From contig OU862913.1 in assembly GCA_917880885.1 (NCBI GenBank), positions 3,286,001 through 3,350,000 on the forward strand: a DNA stretch of 64,000 nt, written 5' to 3'. How positions within the stretch are numbered: the first letter of the stretch is position 1; every line of letters starts with the position of its first letter. The notes below the pieces were generated by a model that saw nothing but the letters and a program-made list of their open reading frames with translations, did not search any database and was not told the origin of the DNA. Origin of the DNA: Limnephilus marmoratus. Taxonomy: Eukaryota > Arthropoda > Insecta > Trichoptera > Limnephilidae. This document shows positions 31,745-41,929 of the stretch, one piece after another. Position numbers and translations under genes: made by a program.

Positions 31745-32435
31745 TCCCGCGGTTGTAAATGAACATTAAACAAACTCCTGCACTTGTCACGTGTCCTGGA
31801 TAGTGTTGGGCTGGTTGGGCAGCTCAACATTACATACAACATTACGTCGCGAATTCTCTAAAAACTGATCAATCAAGTGTCTTATAATAAACAAGTACCA
31901 GTAAATTAAAGAGTTTAGTTGTCATTTAGTCAATATCACTAGAACCTACTTACGTAAAGGCGAAGGGCGGCGGTCAATTAAAAACACTTTGTTGTAAACG
32001 TTATGGTTATTGAAATAATCGCAGGTGTCATCAATTTAACAATATTAATGTGTAGTTCGCACGATATTACTTTAGAAAGACAGAACAACGATAAATTACA
32101 GGCGACAGCTGGTAGCACAGGAGACGCAGACGTCGAATATCGACTGATTGACATTAATTTGACATATCCGATTTTCAAGGCTACAAGGAACCAGTTCCTT
32201 TGCCTGTCACTGGAACCGCCGGAATGAATGCTCTTAGAAAGCGTTTATTTTTCAAACTGGTTCTTACCACGAAATCACAAATAAATGTAAGAACTGTTTA
32301 AAAGTAACAAAGTATTTAGAATTTTAGCGAGGAACCGGTTTATTTTCGACGGGGGGGGGGGGGGGGGGGGGTACGTTTCAAATTTTCTCTCTCGAAAATC
32401 AAGAATTTGGCTCAAAAACTACAATCACAACATGA
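31745..32435. other. Intergenic stretch with a 21-base G run
   Basis: No gene was recognised; open frames at 31978 and 32003 are antisense to each other and lack motifs. A pure run of 21 G lies at 32351-32371. Confidence 0.4.
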
Positions 32436-33310
32436 AAATGGTTTCTCTTTGATTCTGGCAGCACATACATAGTCTGCAACTAGAATTTTATGACTGCACT
32501 TCAAATAAGAGAAATGTTTCATTAGATGAATCCACATCACAAACTTTAGCTTCTGAACGCAAAGCTGGTTTAAATTAAATCTTTATGCGGCGAATTAAAA
32601 CTACACTCAGAATATGAAAATAGTTTCATGTTTAGCACATACATACTAATACATAGTCCCTGTGGCGTAGCTAGGCAAGGGTGGCACCCGGGGCGGATAA
32701 CGTGGTGTCACCTCCCCCCCCTCTCCAATTTCAAATTCACAAACGTGTAAAAAATTGGTCTGTCCTGGGGGGGAGGTGGTTGGCTAGAGAATTTCAGAAA
32801 TAGGCTATTTTAGTCTATAAAAAGACCGCCAGGCATGAAAATAACGCCGTGTTCAATATTTGTGTGACAATATCCTTCGTAATTTTTAACCCCCCCCCCC
32901 TCACCGTCGGGTGGCACCTGGGGTAGGCCACCCCCCCTCGCTATGCTACTGCATAGTCCGCAACTAGAATTTTATACCTGCACTTTGAATAAGAGAATGT
33001 TTTCCTTCGAAATATGTCATTAGATGAATCCAGTTAACATTTTACACTGTGAACACAAAACTGGTTTAAATTAAATCTGTATGCGGCGCAGTAAAACTAC
33101 ACTCAGAACATGAAAATGGTTACTCTTTGATTCTGGCAGCACATACAATTGCAACTAGAATTTTATACCTACTGCACTTCGAATAAGAGAATGTTTTCCA
33201 TCGAAATATTTCATCGTATGAATCCAACTGGAATTTAACATTCTGAACACAAAACTGGTTATTTATAATTAAGAATATCTGTATGCGGCGCATTAAAACT
33301 ATACTCAGAA
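32436..33310. repeat. Three direct copies of a 185-191-bp unit, one split by a MITE
   Basis: The marker gcaactagaattttat starts at 32475, 32960 and 33151. Each unit also has tgcggcg, aaaactacactcaga and gaaaatggttt. Subtracting the MITE and one duplicate gives periods of about 184 and 191 bp. gaacacaaaactggttt also resembles sequence inside the hAT copies (2275, 43680). Confidence 0.75.
32659..32951. mobile_element. hAT-type MITE with perfect 8-bp target duplication
   Basis: Left end ctgtggcgtagctagg; right end reverse-complemented cagtagcatagcgagg. catagtcc is at 32651-32658 and 32952-32959. 293 bp, non-coding, with C runs. Its ends resemble those of the larger hAT elements at 1780 and 41930, so it could be moved by the same transposase. 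Confidence 0.9.
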
Positions 33311-33628
33311 CATGAAGATAAAAACTTTTGCAAGAAAGGAAATTCATTTTGAAATTCAGTGAATTACAACTTCGCTTTTTCGCGGTCGGCGGAATGGTCA
33401 ACAAATTATTTGATTTTTAAATGAAAAAAAAAATACGGGTTATCAATTCAATACTACACTGGCGCTCTTTGGCTTATCTAAATAAAGCAATCCCTAGGTC
33501 GATATCTTCGGGCTTTTTCCAGGGACAAATTTTGTCATCAACTTAACCACAGATGAACGGAAATGATTAAAATAGATTAACTTTGAGAAAGTTTATTTGT
33601 CTGCCATAGACAATATTACAAAAATATG

Positions 33629-33795
33629 GGAATGCGGGACATGCGGGATTGAGGCGATTTTTCGCAAAAACAGCGCTATATAAGTTGTCCAAATTTATTA
33701 TTATTATTATGCGGGACGCTTTAGACGATTTGCGGGACTATTTCATTAAATTTTTCAATGCGGGACTACAACCGTCAATGCGGGACGGTTGGCCG
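33629..33795. repeat. Cluster of the motif atgcggga(c), with a short retro-insertion
   Basis: The motif or a close form occurs about seven times (for instance 33632, 33641, 33709, about 33731, 33759, 33778). 33649-33708 is a LINE/SINE tail (caaaaacagcgctatataag, ending in ATT repeats) flanked by atgcggga on both sides, which fits a target duplication, although the motif is itself repeated. Confidence 0.6.
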
Positions 33796-34667
33796 CCTTA
33801 GTCTAGCCAATAATTTCCTCAAAGATGGGGAAAATTTTATTAGAAATTCTCTAGCAAATGTTTTTGTTAGTAACTACAGCGCACTCTTCATTCGCAGACA
33901 GTGACTTCAAACTAGCTATGGACACAATCATTTAATCATCTCTGATTTCCAGATCTCTTTTCCCAGTCATAGCTCCACTCATACATCCACTTCTTCAATG
34001 ATAATGTTCGCAAAGGTAACACTAAACATAAACTTCAAACAGCATCCCCATAAATGAACTAATACCATCATCCCGGTCCCGTGAGTCCGTGACTCACGGA
34101 CCGTAAGTGATATATTAATGTCAGTCTCCTTTATTTTCTCCCCACACATTTTTTGTTACTCCGCTTTCACATCATTGTTGCTCAGCCATGGGCCATGGCT
34201 CACCCTTTCTAATAGTAACATCCTATAAACTAATTGTGTTAAGTTTATATTATTAAGATTATTCCAATAATCGTCATATTTTTATATCAAAGTTTTTGTA
34301 ATTCAACTCCCACGGTACTTCACCTTGTAGTGAGTAGGTTCTTGTTATATTAACTACCTAACTTCTCATTGGCTGTGTTACCGAACCAATACTTCAAAAT
34401 CGGGAGAATTTTCACCAGGAGAAAACGGGAGAATTTCGAAGAAATCGGGAGATGACTAGAAATATTAGAACGAAATTTCGCCCTTATCAATAATCCGAAT
34501 CCCTATTATTATTCCGAAGCAACAAACGAAAAAACCCATCAGCAGCGCCGTCAATACGACTATTGTAGTTGTTGTACGTGGAATAACGCAATTTTCCCTA
34601 ACGTTCAACGGTGCCTTATTTAACATATGGCAACTCAGCACAAATTTTTGTGAAACTTCGACCTTGG
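33796..34667. other. Intergenic stretch, nothing recognised
   Basis: No coding signal. A related short motif, cgggaga, occurs three times at 34401-34451. A small palindrome lies near 34085-34100. Confidence 0.4.
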
Positions 34668-34734
34668 GGGCCGTTCAGTATAATGTAACGCAAATTGTGG
34701 GGAGGGGGGGGGGGGGAGTCCGTTCTTGGACGTC

Positions 34735-34900
34735 CCTTTTGAGAACATGAAAAGATGCAGTCGGGACACGAAAAAGGTTTTTGTTCACTATGGTTTAACG
34801 TGTGATTTTTTAGATGCCCATTGCGACAACATGTAGGTATTGTGGCTATCGCGATATGAAAAAGATTTTTCTTCTCTGCGGGTAAGTATGTGACGTTTAA
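34735..34900 (-). pseudogene. Zinc-finger repeat locus C, left part
   Basis: The minus strand shows finger remnants (EKNLFHIAIATIPTC, then EQKPFSCPDCIFSCSQKG) of the same style as those in the hAT copies. The locus continues at 35870-36177 and 40812-41160, separated by a SINE cluster and a copia element. Its outer edges at about 34668 (gccgttcagtataatgtaac) and about 41590 are inverted relatives of the flank seen at 2333 and 43630, so the finger unit may have inverted ends of its own. Confidence 0.6.
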
Positions 34901-35071
34901 GTTGTTATTTTGTGGAACATGTATATTTGCCATTATTATTTTTAATTGTAAAACTAACGTTTTTAAGACAAGATTTTTTATGCATAGCACAAAGGGTAAC
35001 AATTATTATAAGCAATAATTATCAGCCTGAAACACTCATCCACATTGAAAAATCTTCCGAGAAAAGATACA

Positions 35072-35144
35072 TGACGCCAACGGGACTTGAACCCGTGTCC
35101 TCTCGATTGCCGGTCGATTGCTCTGACCACTGAGCTATGGCGGC
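35072..35144 (-). repeat. tRNA-like SINE head, copy 1
   Basis: 73 nt with acceptor, D, anticodon and T arms in outline; D stem gctc/gagc and B box gggttcaagtccc are clear. The acceptor stem has one mismatch, the anticodon stem one, and position 33 is C, so it is more likely a SINE head than a working tRNA (anticodon would read GGC, Ala). Confidence 0.7.
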
Positions 35145-35485
35145 TTATCTCGTACCCGCCAAATGATTCAATATATGCTAGTGTTTCATTCAACAATTAC
35201 TGCTTATTATATTTTTTTCCACCTGAAAACAACCAACTTTATTTTTGCGAGAGAAACATTGTAAGTGTTAAATCCCTCGCTAGGTGGCGTCGAGACAAAT
35301 TATGTCTTCATTTATTGGGGAAATACTTAAACTTGTCAAATATTAATTATTATTTTTAATTGTAAAACTAACGTTTTTAAGACAAGATTTTTTATGCATA
35401 GCACAAAGGGTAACAATTATTATAAGCAATAATTATCAGCCTGAAACACTCATCCACATTGAAAAATCTTCCGAGAAAAGATACA

Positions 35486-35558
35486 TGACGCCAACGGGAC
35501 TTGAACCCGTGTCCTCTCGATTGCCGGTCGATTGCTCTGACCACTGAGCTATGGCGGC
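35486..35558 (-). repeat. tRNA-like SINE head, copy 2
   Basis: Same sequence as 35072-35144, 414 bp to the right. Confidence 0.7.
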
Positions 35559-35711
35559 TTATCTCGTACCCGCCAAATGATTCAATATATGCTAGTGTTT
35601 CATTCAACAATTACTGCTTATTATATTTTTTTCCACCTGAAAACAATAATAAGCAGTAATTGTTGAATGAAACACTAGCATATATTGAATCATTTGGCGG
35701 GTACGAGATAA

Positions 35712-35784
35712 GCCGCCATAGCTCAGTGGTCAGAGCAATCGACCGGCAATCGAGAGGACACGGGTTCAAGTCCCGTTGGCGTCA
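35712..35784 (+). repeat. tRNA-like SINE head, copy 3, opposite strand
   Basis: Same sequence as the two minus-strand copies; body continues to 35854. Confidence 0.7.
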
Positions 35785-35869
35785 TGTATCTTTTCTCGGA
35801 AGATTTTTCAATGTGGATGAGTGTTTCAGGCTGATAATTATTGCTTATAATAATTGTATATTTGCCGCC

Positions 35870-36177
35870 GGGGCACGACAAAGGTTTTTATCCACTAGGG
35901 GAAAACTTACGATTTTTTAGATTTATCTTCGTAGTACATGCATAGTTACACTCAGAACATAAGAAAGATTTTTCTCCACTATGAATCGCGCTGTGGCTTT
36001 TTAACTCTTCCTTTCGAAAACTTGAATAACTGCATTCGGAACAAGACAATTATTTTTGTCCGCTGTGCGTAAACATTTGATTTTTTGGTGCTTTTTTGTA
36101 GAACATGACTAGTCGCAGTGGAAACATGTAAAAGTTTTTGTGTCACTGATGATTTCTAATAAGTTCCTTTGTGAAAC
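35870..36177 (-). pseudogene. Zinc-finger repeat locus C, middle part
   Basis: Finger remnants on the minus strand (units near 35880, 35960, 36040, 36120) with stops. It stops at gaaac (36173-36177), the target duplication of the copia element, and resumes at 40812. Confidence 0.6.
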
Positions 36178-36389
36178 TGTTGGAATCTCCAGGTTGGATT
36201 TGAAGGAAAACACGTGTAACATATTTAATCAGTAATATATTTATTCAACTACAATACAATGTTTATCCAACGGGATTCTGTTGACAAGTAACACAAACAA
36301 ACAACGGTTGCTAGGAATCTAATTCCTCAAACTACATACTGGCGGCAGCACCATACAGTACAAATGTAATTAGAACACAACTTCCAACA
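36178..36389 (-). repeat. Copia 3' LTR
   Basis: 212 bp. Reading base by base, I found no difference from the other LTR, which implies a recent insertion. Confidence 0.95.
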
Positions 36390-36433
36390 CGCCCCTTTAC
36401 ATTTGTACTTTTTATAATCATAAACATTTTTTT

Positions 36434-39400
36434 TTATTCTTCCAATTTCAACAGTTTTCTTAACTTAACAAACTTTGGCTTGCTCAAGGATTTGGTTAAT
36501 ATATCAGCAATATTTTCATCAGTATCGATCTTTACAATATCAATATTTCCATTCTCATAACTCTCATGTACGTAGTGATACTGAACCTCTATATATTTAG
36601 ATTTTTTAGAAAAATTTCCGCTTTTAGCAATTGATACCGCTCCAGAATTATCCTCATACATTTTGACTGGATCATTCAATTTAATTTTGAACACTTCACT
36701 TACTAAACCTTTCACAAACTTCAATTCAGTCAAAGCGTCAGACAATGCTACGTACTCTGCTTCAGTGGACGACTTAGTTACAGATTTTTGTTTACGAGAC
36801 TTCCAATAAACAGTATTGCCAAACAATCTTATTAAATACCCCGATGTAGACTTTCTATCATTAATATCTCCAGCCCAGTCTGAGTCTACTAAACAATCCA
36901 GTTCATCATTTTCACTTGAGCTTGAGTACAGCAATTTCAAATTTCTTGTTAAGTATAGATATTTTAGAATTCTCATCGCGTACTGGAAATGAGTCTCATT
37001 GTAACTACTCTGGAACCTACTTAAATAATTTACGCTGAAGGCGATATCTGGTCTCGTTCCAGTACTTATGTATAACAGTTCTCCAATCAAATTGCGGTAC
37101 TTGACTTGTTCATTTAATTCATCAGCTGGCTCTAGTCTCAAGTTTGTTTCCATTGGTGTATTGTACAGTTTAGCATTTTCTAAGTTATACTTTTTGGCTA
37201 AAGAATTAATATACGTTTCTTGACTTAGACCCATTACATTTGACTCGAGATCATGCTTAATGTTAATTCCGATATAATTACTCACTGGACCCATGTCCTT
37301 CATTCTGAAACGTTTAGATAATTCATCTTTCACTCTTTGCACTCTCATCAAGTCTTTGCCACATACCAACAAATCATCAACAAATATCAAAATATAAATC
37401 GGATCATTTCCCTCATTTCTCACGTACAAACAATAATCATGAGTGCTTCTTCTAAACTTTGATTCAACCATGAAACTGTGAAAACATTCGTACCATGACC
37501 TCGGACTCTCTCTCAACCCATAAAGTGATTTTCGTAATTTATAAACTTTACCGGATCCATCATCATAACCAGGAGGTTGTTTGACGTATACTTCAGACAT
37601 TATTTTTCCGTTTAAAAAGGCTGTTTCCACATCCATTTGTTCAACATTCAATTTGTTTTGACAACTATACGATAATAAAATCTTAAGAGTTTCCATTTTT
37701 GCAACTGGTGAATAAGTGTTTTCAACTTGTTCATTTTGTTGATATCCCCTTACAACCAATCTAGCTTTAAACAAATCATCAGACTTCTTTTTAAAGATCC
37801 ATTTAACATCAATAGCTTTCTTATCATCAGGTTTTTCTACTAGAATCCATGTTTCATTCTTCTCAATACAATTAATTTCTCTATTCATTGCATTTGCCCA
37901 TTCACCGGACTCTTCATGTTCAATTGCCTCTTCAAACGTATTCGGTACATCTGCATTACAACAATTTACGTACACACAGTAACTCACGAAATCGTCGTTC
38001 ACATATTTCTTATTCGGTTTTCTTTCTCGCATTGAACGTCTCACTGATACATCTTCACTTACTTTTTTGTCACTCTCATTATCTCGATTTGACTCAGCAG
38101 ACTCATAAATGGATTCATTTTTATTTTCATTTTCAACAATATCTTCCACACTATCATCAGACTCATTTGTAATCATCTCATTGTCTTGATTTTCGAACCC
38201 AATGTATTTAATATCGTTTTGAACAATATCAACGTGTCGCGCTACGATTATTTTGTTGTTTATCAAGACACGATAGCCAACTTCACAATACCCTAATAAA
38301 ATTCCCAATTTCGCTTTATCATCCCACTTTGATTTCCTCAATTGCTCTGGTGTTCGGACATAAACTCTACTCCCATACAAACGTAGATTGTTTACATTTG
38401 GTTTGACTTTAAAAAACATTTCATAAGGCGTTTTCATTTCAATGGTATTTGCAAGTGTCCTGTTTCTCAAATACGTTGCTGCTTTAATCACTTCGGGCCA
38501 ATATCGAATATTTACTTTGGCTTCTTTTAACAAACATCTAGCATTGTCCATAATTGTACGATTGAATCTCTCAGCTACCCCATTTAATTCGTGAACATAT
38601 GGCGGACAAGGCATAACTCGAATTCCCTTTTCTCTCGCAAACTGATCAATTTTCCTGTTAATAAACTCGGTGCCATTGTCACATCTCAAAATTTTTATTC
38701 TTTTCCCTGTAATGTTCTCGACTTCATTTACATAATTCACAAAGCAATCATAGACTTGATCTTTGGATTTGATACAATAAACTCTCGCCAATTTACTGTA
38801 ATCATCAATGAAACTCAAAAAATATTTTTCCCCACAATTTCCGACTGTTGGGTGAAGCCCATTAATATCTGTATGAACGATCTCTAGTACTTCAGTTGCT
38901 TGTTTTCTCTTGTTATCGAAAGGCAAATTATGCATCTTTGATTCAATACACGTAGCACATTTTAAAATCTCAGACTCTAGTTTTTTTGGCAATCCAATTA
39001 AAAGTTCTTTTTCACTTAATGTTTTTAAATAATTGAAATTTACGTGACCCAATATACGATGCCATTTTTCTTTCAAGGTCATTCCTCCATCATTACTACA
39101 AGACATTGTATTATTTACTTTACTCAATTTTCCGTCTCTCTTGATAAAGCTTGTCATGAAATACAAATTATTCTCTTTTACCGCAATAGCTATCAACTCA
39201 TTATTTTGATTATACACCTCAGAAACATCATCGTACGAAATAATTGAATTGTTCATCGTGACTTTTGCATAGCTCAGTAGATTTGATCTCATGTCACGCA
39301 CATAAAAAACATTCAACATAGTTACCATACTCTCTCTACCATTGACCACAAACAATGCTTTTACTTTACCAATTTTCGTCGCTTTCATTACTCTACCATC

Positions 39401-40486
39401 TCCTAATTTTACATCAATGGGATTTTTTAAAATTATACATTCATCGAATAATTCATCGTCATTAATAATGTGGTCAGTACATCCACTATCCAGGATCCAG
39501 ATTATTTCATTTTCATTTCTGTTCCTCTCATTCTTAATTTCAGTTTTATTCACTTGAGTCACAAAAACTTTACCAGAGTTCCCAAATTGATTTTGATCAC
39601 TACTCGACGCTGTGTTGACACTCCCATGGTATAAACCTCTGTTGCCTCTGAAGTCGCCTCTGCCTCTGTTGTTGTTATTGCCTCTGTAATGACTGTTGCC
39701 TCTGTAGCTGTTGTTCCCTCGATAATTCTTACTGCCTGGGTAACTGTATCCTCCTCTGTTTGACCGACCTCCTCGATATGTTTGATTTGACTGTCATCTG
39801 CTTCTGCATTCCCGCAATATGTGACCAGCTTTGCCGCAGTTGTAACACTTTTTCGTCTCTGTACTAAAAGCACTCGCTTTCACAGACTCATCACTATCTT
39901 TGTTCTTGTCTTTTACTTGACTTTGATTTTTTTCATATTTTAACTTTATTTTGCTTTTTAGAAATTCCACTGTTCTATCCTCTGTCGGTAAAACATCAAT
40001 CAAGTCTCCAATGTAACTATATGATTCTGGGAGAGACTTGATCAAATAATTTAATATTTCTTCGTCCTGAATTTTCGCCCCTGCGGCTTTCACTTCATTA
40101 ACCGATTATTCAAAGTCATCAAAAAATTTCTTGGTGTCTGAATAATTCACAAGTTTTATTTTTTCTAGTTCGTTTCTTTTCACAATTTGTAGGGCTGTCG
40201 ATTCTTTTAAGTACTCTCTGTCAAATTTTTTTATTATTTCAAATGTGGACGGTAGGTGCTTCACATACTCTAACTGCTTGTTCGAAATGGCACTATAAAT
40301 GTAATTTGTTGCTTGTATGTCTTTATCATTCCACTCGGTTTCATTTTCAGTTATTTGTATCTCTCTTGTGGCCACAACATAGCACTTTTTATACTGTAGG
40401 AACTTCAAAATTCGGGTTTTCCAATTTGAATAATCTTGTCCATCAAAAATTGGAATAAGCACATCATCTTGTTTCACGTACGCCAT
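36434..40486 (-). pseudogene. Copia gag-pol polyprotein, one frame with two in-frame stops
   Basis: ATG at 40486, end at 36434: 1351 codons in a single frame. Gag starts MAYVKQDDVLIPIFDG (DUF4219/UBN2 type), has a CCHC knuckle CYNCGKAGHILREC and a Gly/Arg/Asn-rich stretch (NNSYRGNSHYRG). Pol has protease DSGC, GAG-pre-integrase WHRILGHVN, integrase with HTD, RCDNGTEF and NGVAERFNR, reverse transcriptase with QMDVETAFLNG and FVDDLL, and RNase H with DSDWAGD and KSSTEAEY, ending NIADILTKSL. All catalytic residues I know to look for are present. The only breaks are TAA at 40106-40108 and TGA at 39794-39796, just after the zinc knuckle. The length from 39562 is 1042 open codons. I call it a pseudogene because of the stops, although readthrough or sequencing error remain possible. 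Confidence 0.9.
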
Positions 40487-40599
40487 TTTTTTTTTTCGTT
40501 ACAACGGTTCACCGCATTCACGTGTTCCACAATTTCACAACTTTATCCTTTTTCTTTATCTTTCTATTTTTTCCGTATCAAACCATAGAACTGCTACCA

Positions 40600-40811
40600 T
40601 GTTGGAATCTCCAGGTTGGATTTGAAGGAAAACACGTGTAACATATTTAATCAGTAATATATTTATTCAACTACAATACAATGTTTATCCAACGGGATTC
40701 TGTTGACAAGTAACACAAACAAACAACGGTTGCTAGGAATCTAATTCCTCAAACTACATACTGGCGGCAGCACCATACAGTACAAATGTAATTAGAACAC
40801 AACTTCCAACA
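40600..40811 (-). repeat. Copia 5' LTR
   Basis: 212 bp, followed on the minus strand by the tRNA-Met primer site. Confidence 0.95.
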
Positions 40812-41160
40812 GAAACATGAATAATTGCAGTCTGGATATGAAAAAGGTTTTTGTCCACTGTGGGTAAACATGTGAATTTTTAGATACCGTTTTGGAACGA
40901 ATGAATAGTCGCCGTCAGGATATGAAAAAGGTTTTTCATCACTGTGAGTTAGCAAGTGCCGTTTTAGCATTTTTTTCAAGTAGAGGAATAGTTGCAGTCA
41001 GGACATGAAAAAGGTTTTTCTCCATTGTGGGTAAACATGTGATTTTTAGATTTCTCTTCGTTGTACATGAATAATTGAGGTCAGAACATGAAAAACGTTT
41101 CTCTCCACTATGAGTCAGCTTGTGAATCATAGTGGAGTATAGTGTTGTTCCACAGGGAAA
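40812..41160 (-). pseudogene. Zinc-finger repeat locus C, right part
   Basis: Finger units on the minus strand: HSDEKPFSYPDGDYSF, HSGQKPFSYPDCNYSC and HSGEKRFSCSDLNYSC, with stops and frameshifts. Upstream (41160-41590) it shares its leader with 43140-43640 of hAT copy 2 and then diverges. Confidence 0.65.
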
Positions 41161-41639
41161 CCATAGGAAAATTACTTTCCTCAGGGCCTCCTGGAGCTAA
41201 TGTAAAAAAAGTTTGTGTTGTAAAACCATGTAGGTATATTATAGATAAGACAGTGTTACATTGTGAAGATCCGGAAGGAATACAAGGCCGATAAAAATAA
41301 TATAAATTTCCAGTGTTTGTATAAATATCAATATCAATAAACTAATTTCACAATATACGCATGTGTCGCGAGTTAGAAATCTCGTATTATTTATTATCGC
41401 AAACGCGATTAAACCAAGAAATAAGGTATTTGAGCGACAATTCAGTACGTTGCGCAACTTAAATGTGACTTTCAGGTAAAAATTGTCACTTGGGTGCTAT
41501 GTAACATATAGGGGCGGGGGGATACAGAGAAAAACGTTACATGGGGGGAGGGAGGTTCAAAAATCTTAAAAAATTGCGCCCTAACGGTTACAAATTAATG
41601 TGAAGGTTGAAATTGCTTTTTTGCAACTCAATTAGTGAT

Positions 41640-41929
41640 ATTCAGGTCGATGTTACTATGAAGCTGTAATCTAAAATCAGATTCCAGTTGTATTTGTCTT
41701 TAGGATATTCAATTCAATGCAGAGAATGTCTTTTCAAAGAGGTATGTAGTTGAGTAAAGCAGTAAATGTTTCAGTGATTCTTCTTATTTCCTTATAACCT
41801 CTCTTTACATTCACCCAAAAACTTGATAAAGAGAATTCTTTGAAATTACATTTCAAAGCTGAAGCACAAGGCATTTCTGTTAATTGGTTTTCCTGAGCCG
41901 TTGTCTAGCTAGTAATATCAGTGACATCC
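41640..41929 (-). pseudogene. hAT (ZBED5/FAM200-like) transposase pseudogene, carboxyl-terminal part
   Basis: The minus strand gives DVTDITS-stop, then TTAQENQLTE, CNFKEFSLSSFWVNVKRGY and ITETFTALLNYIPL. The order (acidic start, FW-x-x-VK, then the hydrophobic hAT dimerisation block) fits the carboxyl-terminal end of ZBED5/FAM200-type proteins. Stops and a frameshift near 41735 show it is dead. Upstream parts lie at 44184-44605 and 47765-47935. Confidence 0.7.

Larger units (their letters stand above)
34932..35854. mobile_element. Three-copy tRNA-SINE cluster with 12-bp target duplication
   Basis: tgtatatttgcc occurs at 34920-34931 and 35855-35866. Inside are two direct copies offset by 414 bp (34934-35232 and 35348-35646) on the minus strand and one on the plus strand (about 35645-35854), which forms a long inverted repeat with the middle copy. 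The three tRNA-like heads look identical by eye. The cluster sits in zinc-finger repeat locus C and seems to have arrived as one unit. Confidence 0.8.
36178..40811 (-). mobile_element. Complete copia LTR retrotransposon, 4634 bp
   Basis: Two 212-bp LTRs, TGTTGG..CCAACA, and a perfect 5-bp target duplication gaaac (36173-36177, 40812-40816). On the minus strand the 5' LTR is 40600-40811. Next to it is a primer site, tggtagcag (40591-40599, reverse), matching the 3' end expected of initiator tRNA-Met. A purine tract taaaggggcg lies next to the 3' LTR (about 36390-36400). One long gag-pol frame fills the interior. Confidence 0.96.

Noticed and set aside
31978..32227. Opposed open frames of 66 and 74 codons
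   Set aside because: No domain, splice context or repetition supports either strand.
34978..35920. Three near-identical 72-86-residue open frames containing SSVVRAIDRQSRGHG
   Set aside because: They are translations of the tRNA-like SINE head; such frames recur in many genomes wherever this tRNA-type sequence is present and do not encode a protein family.
36147..36185. A second ctgatga ... gaaac hammerhead-like arrangement
   Set aside because: No stem can form between the two blocks, and the sequence is part of a decayed zinc-finger unit running into the copia LTR.
37888..39557. Several plus-strand open frames within the copia element
   Set aside because: They are antisense to the clear gag-pol frame and have no motifs.
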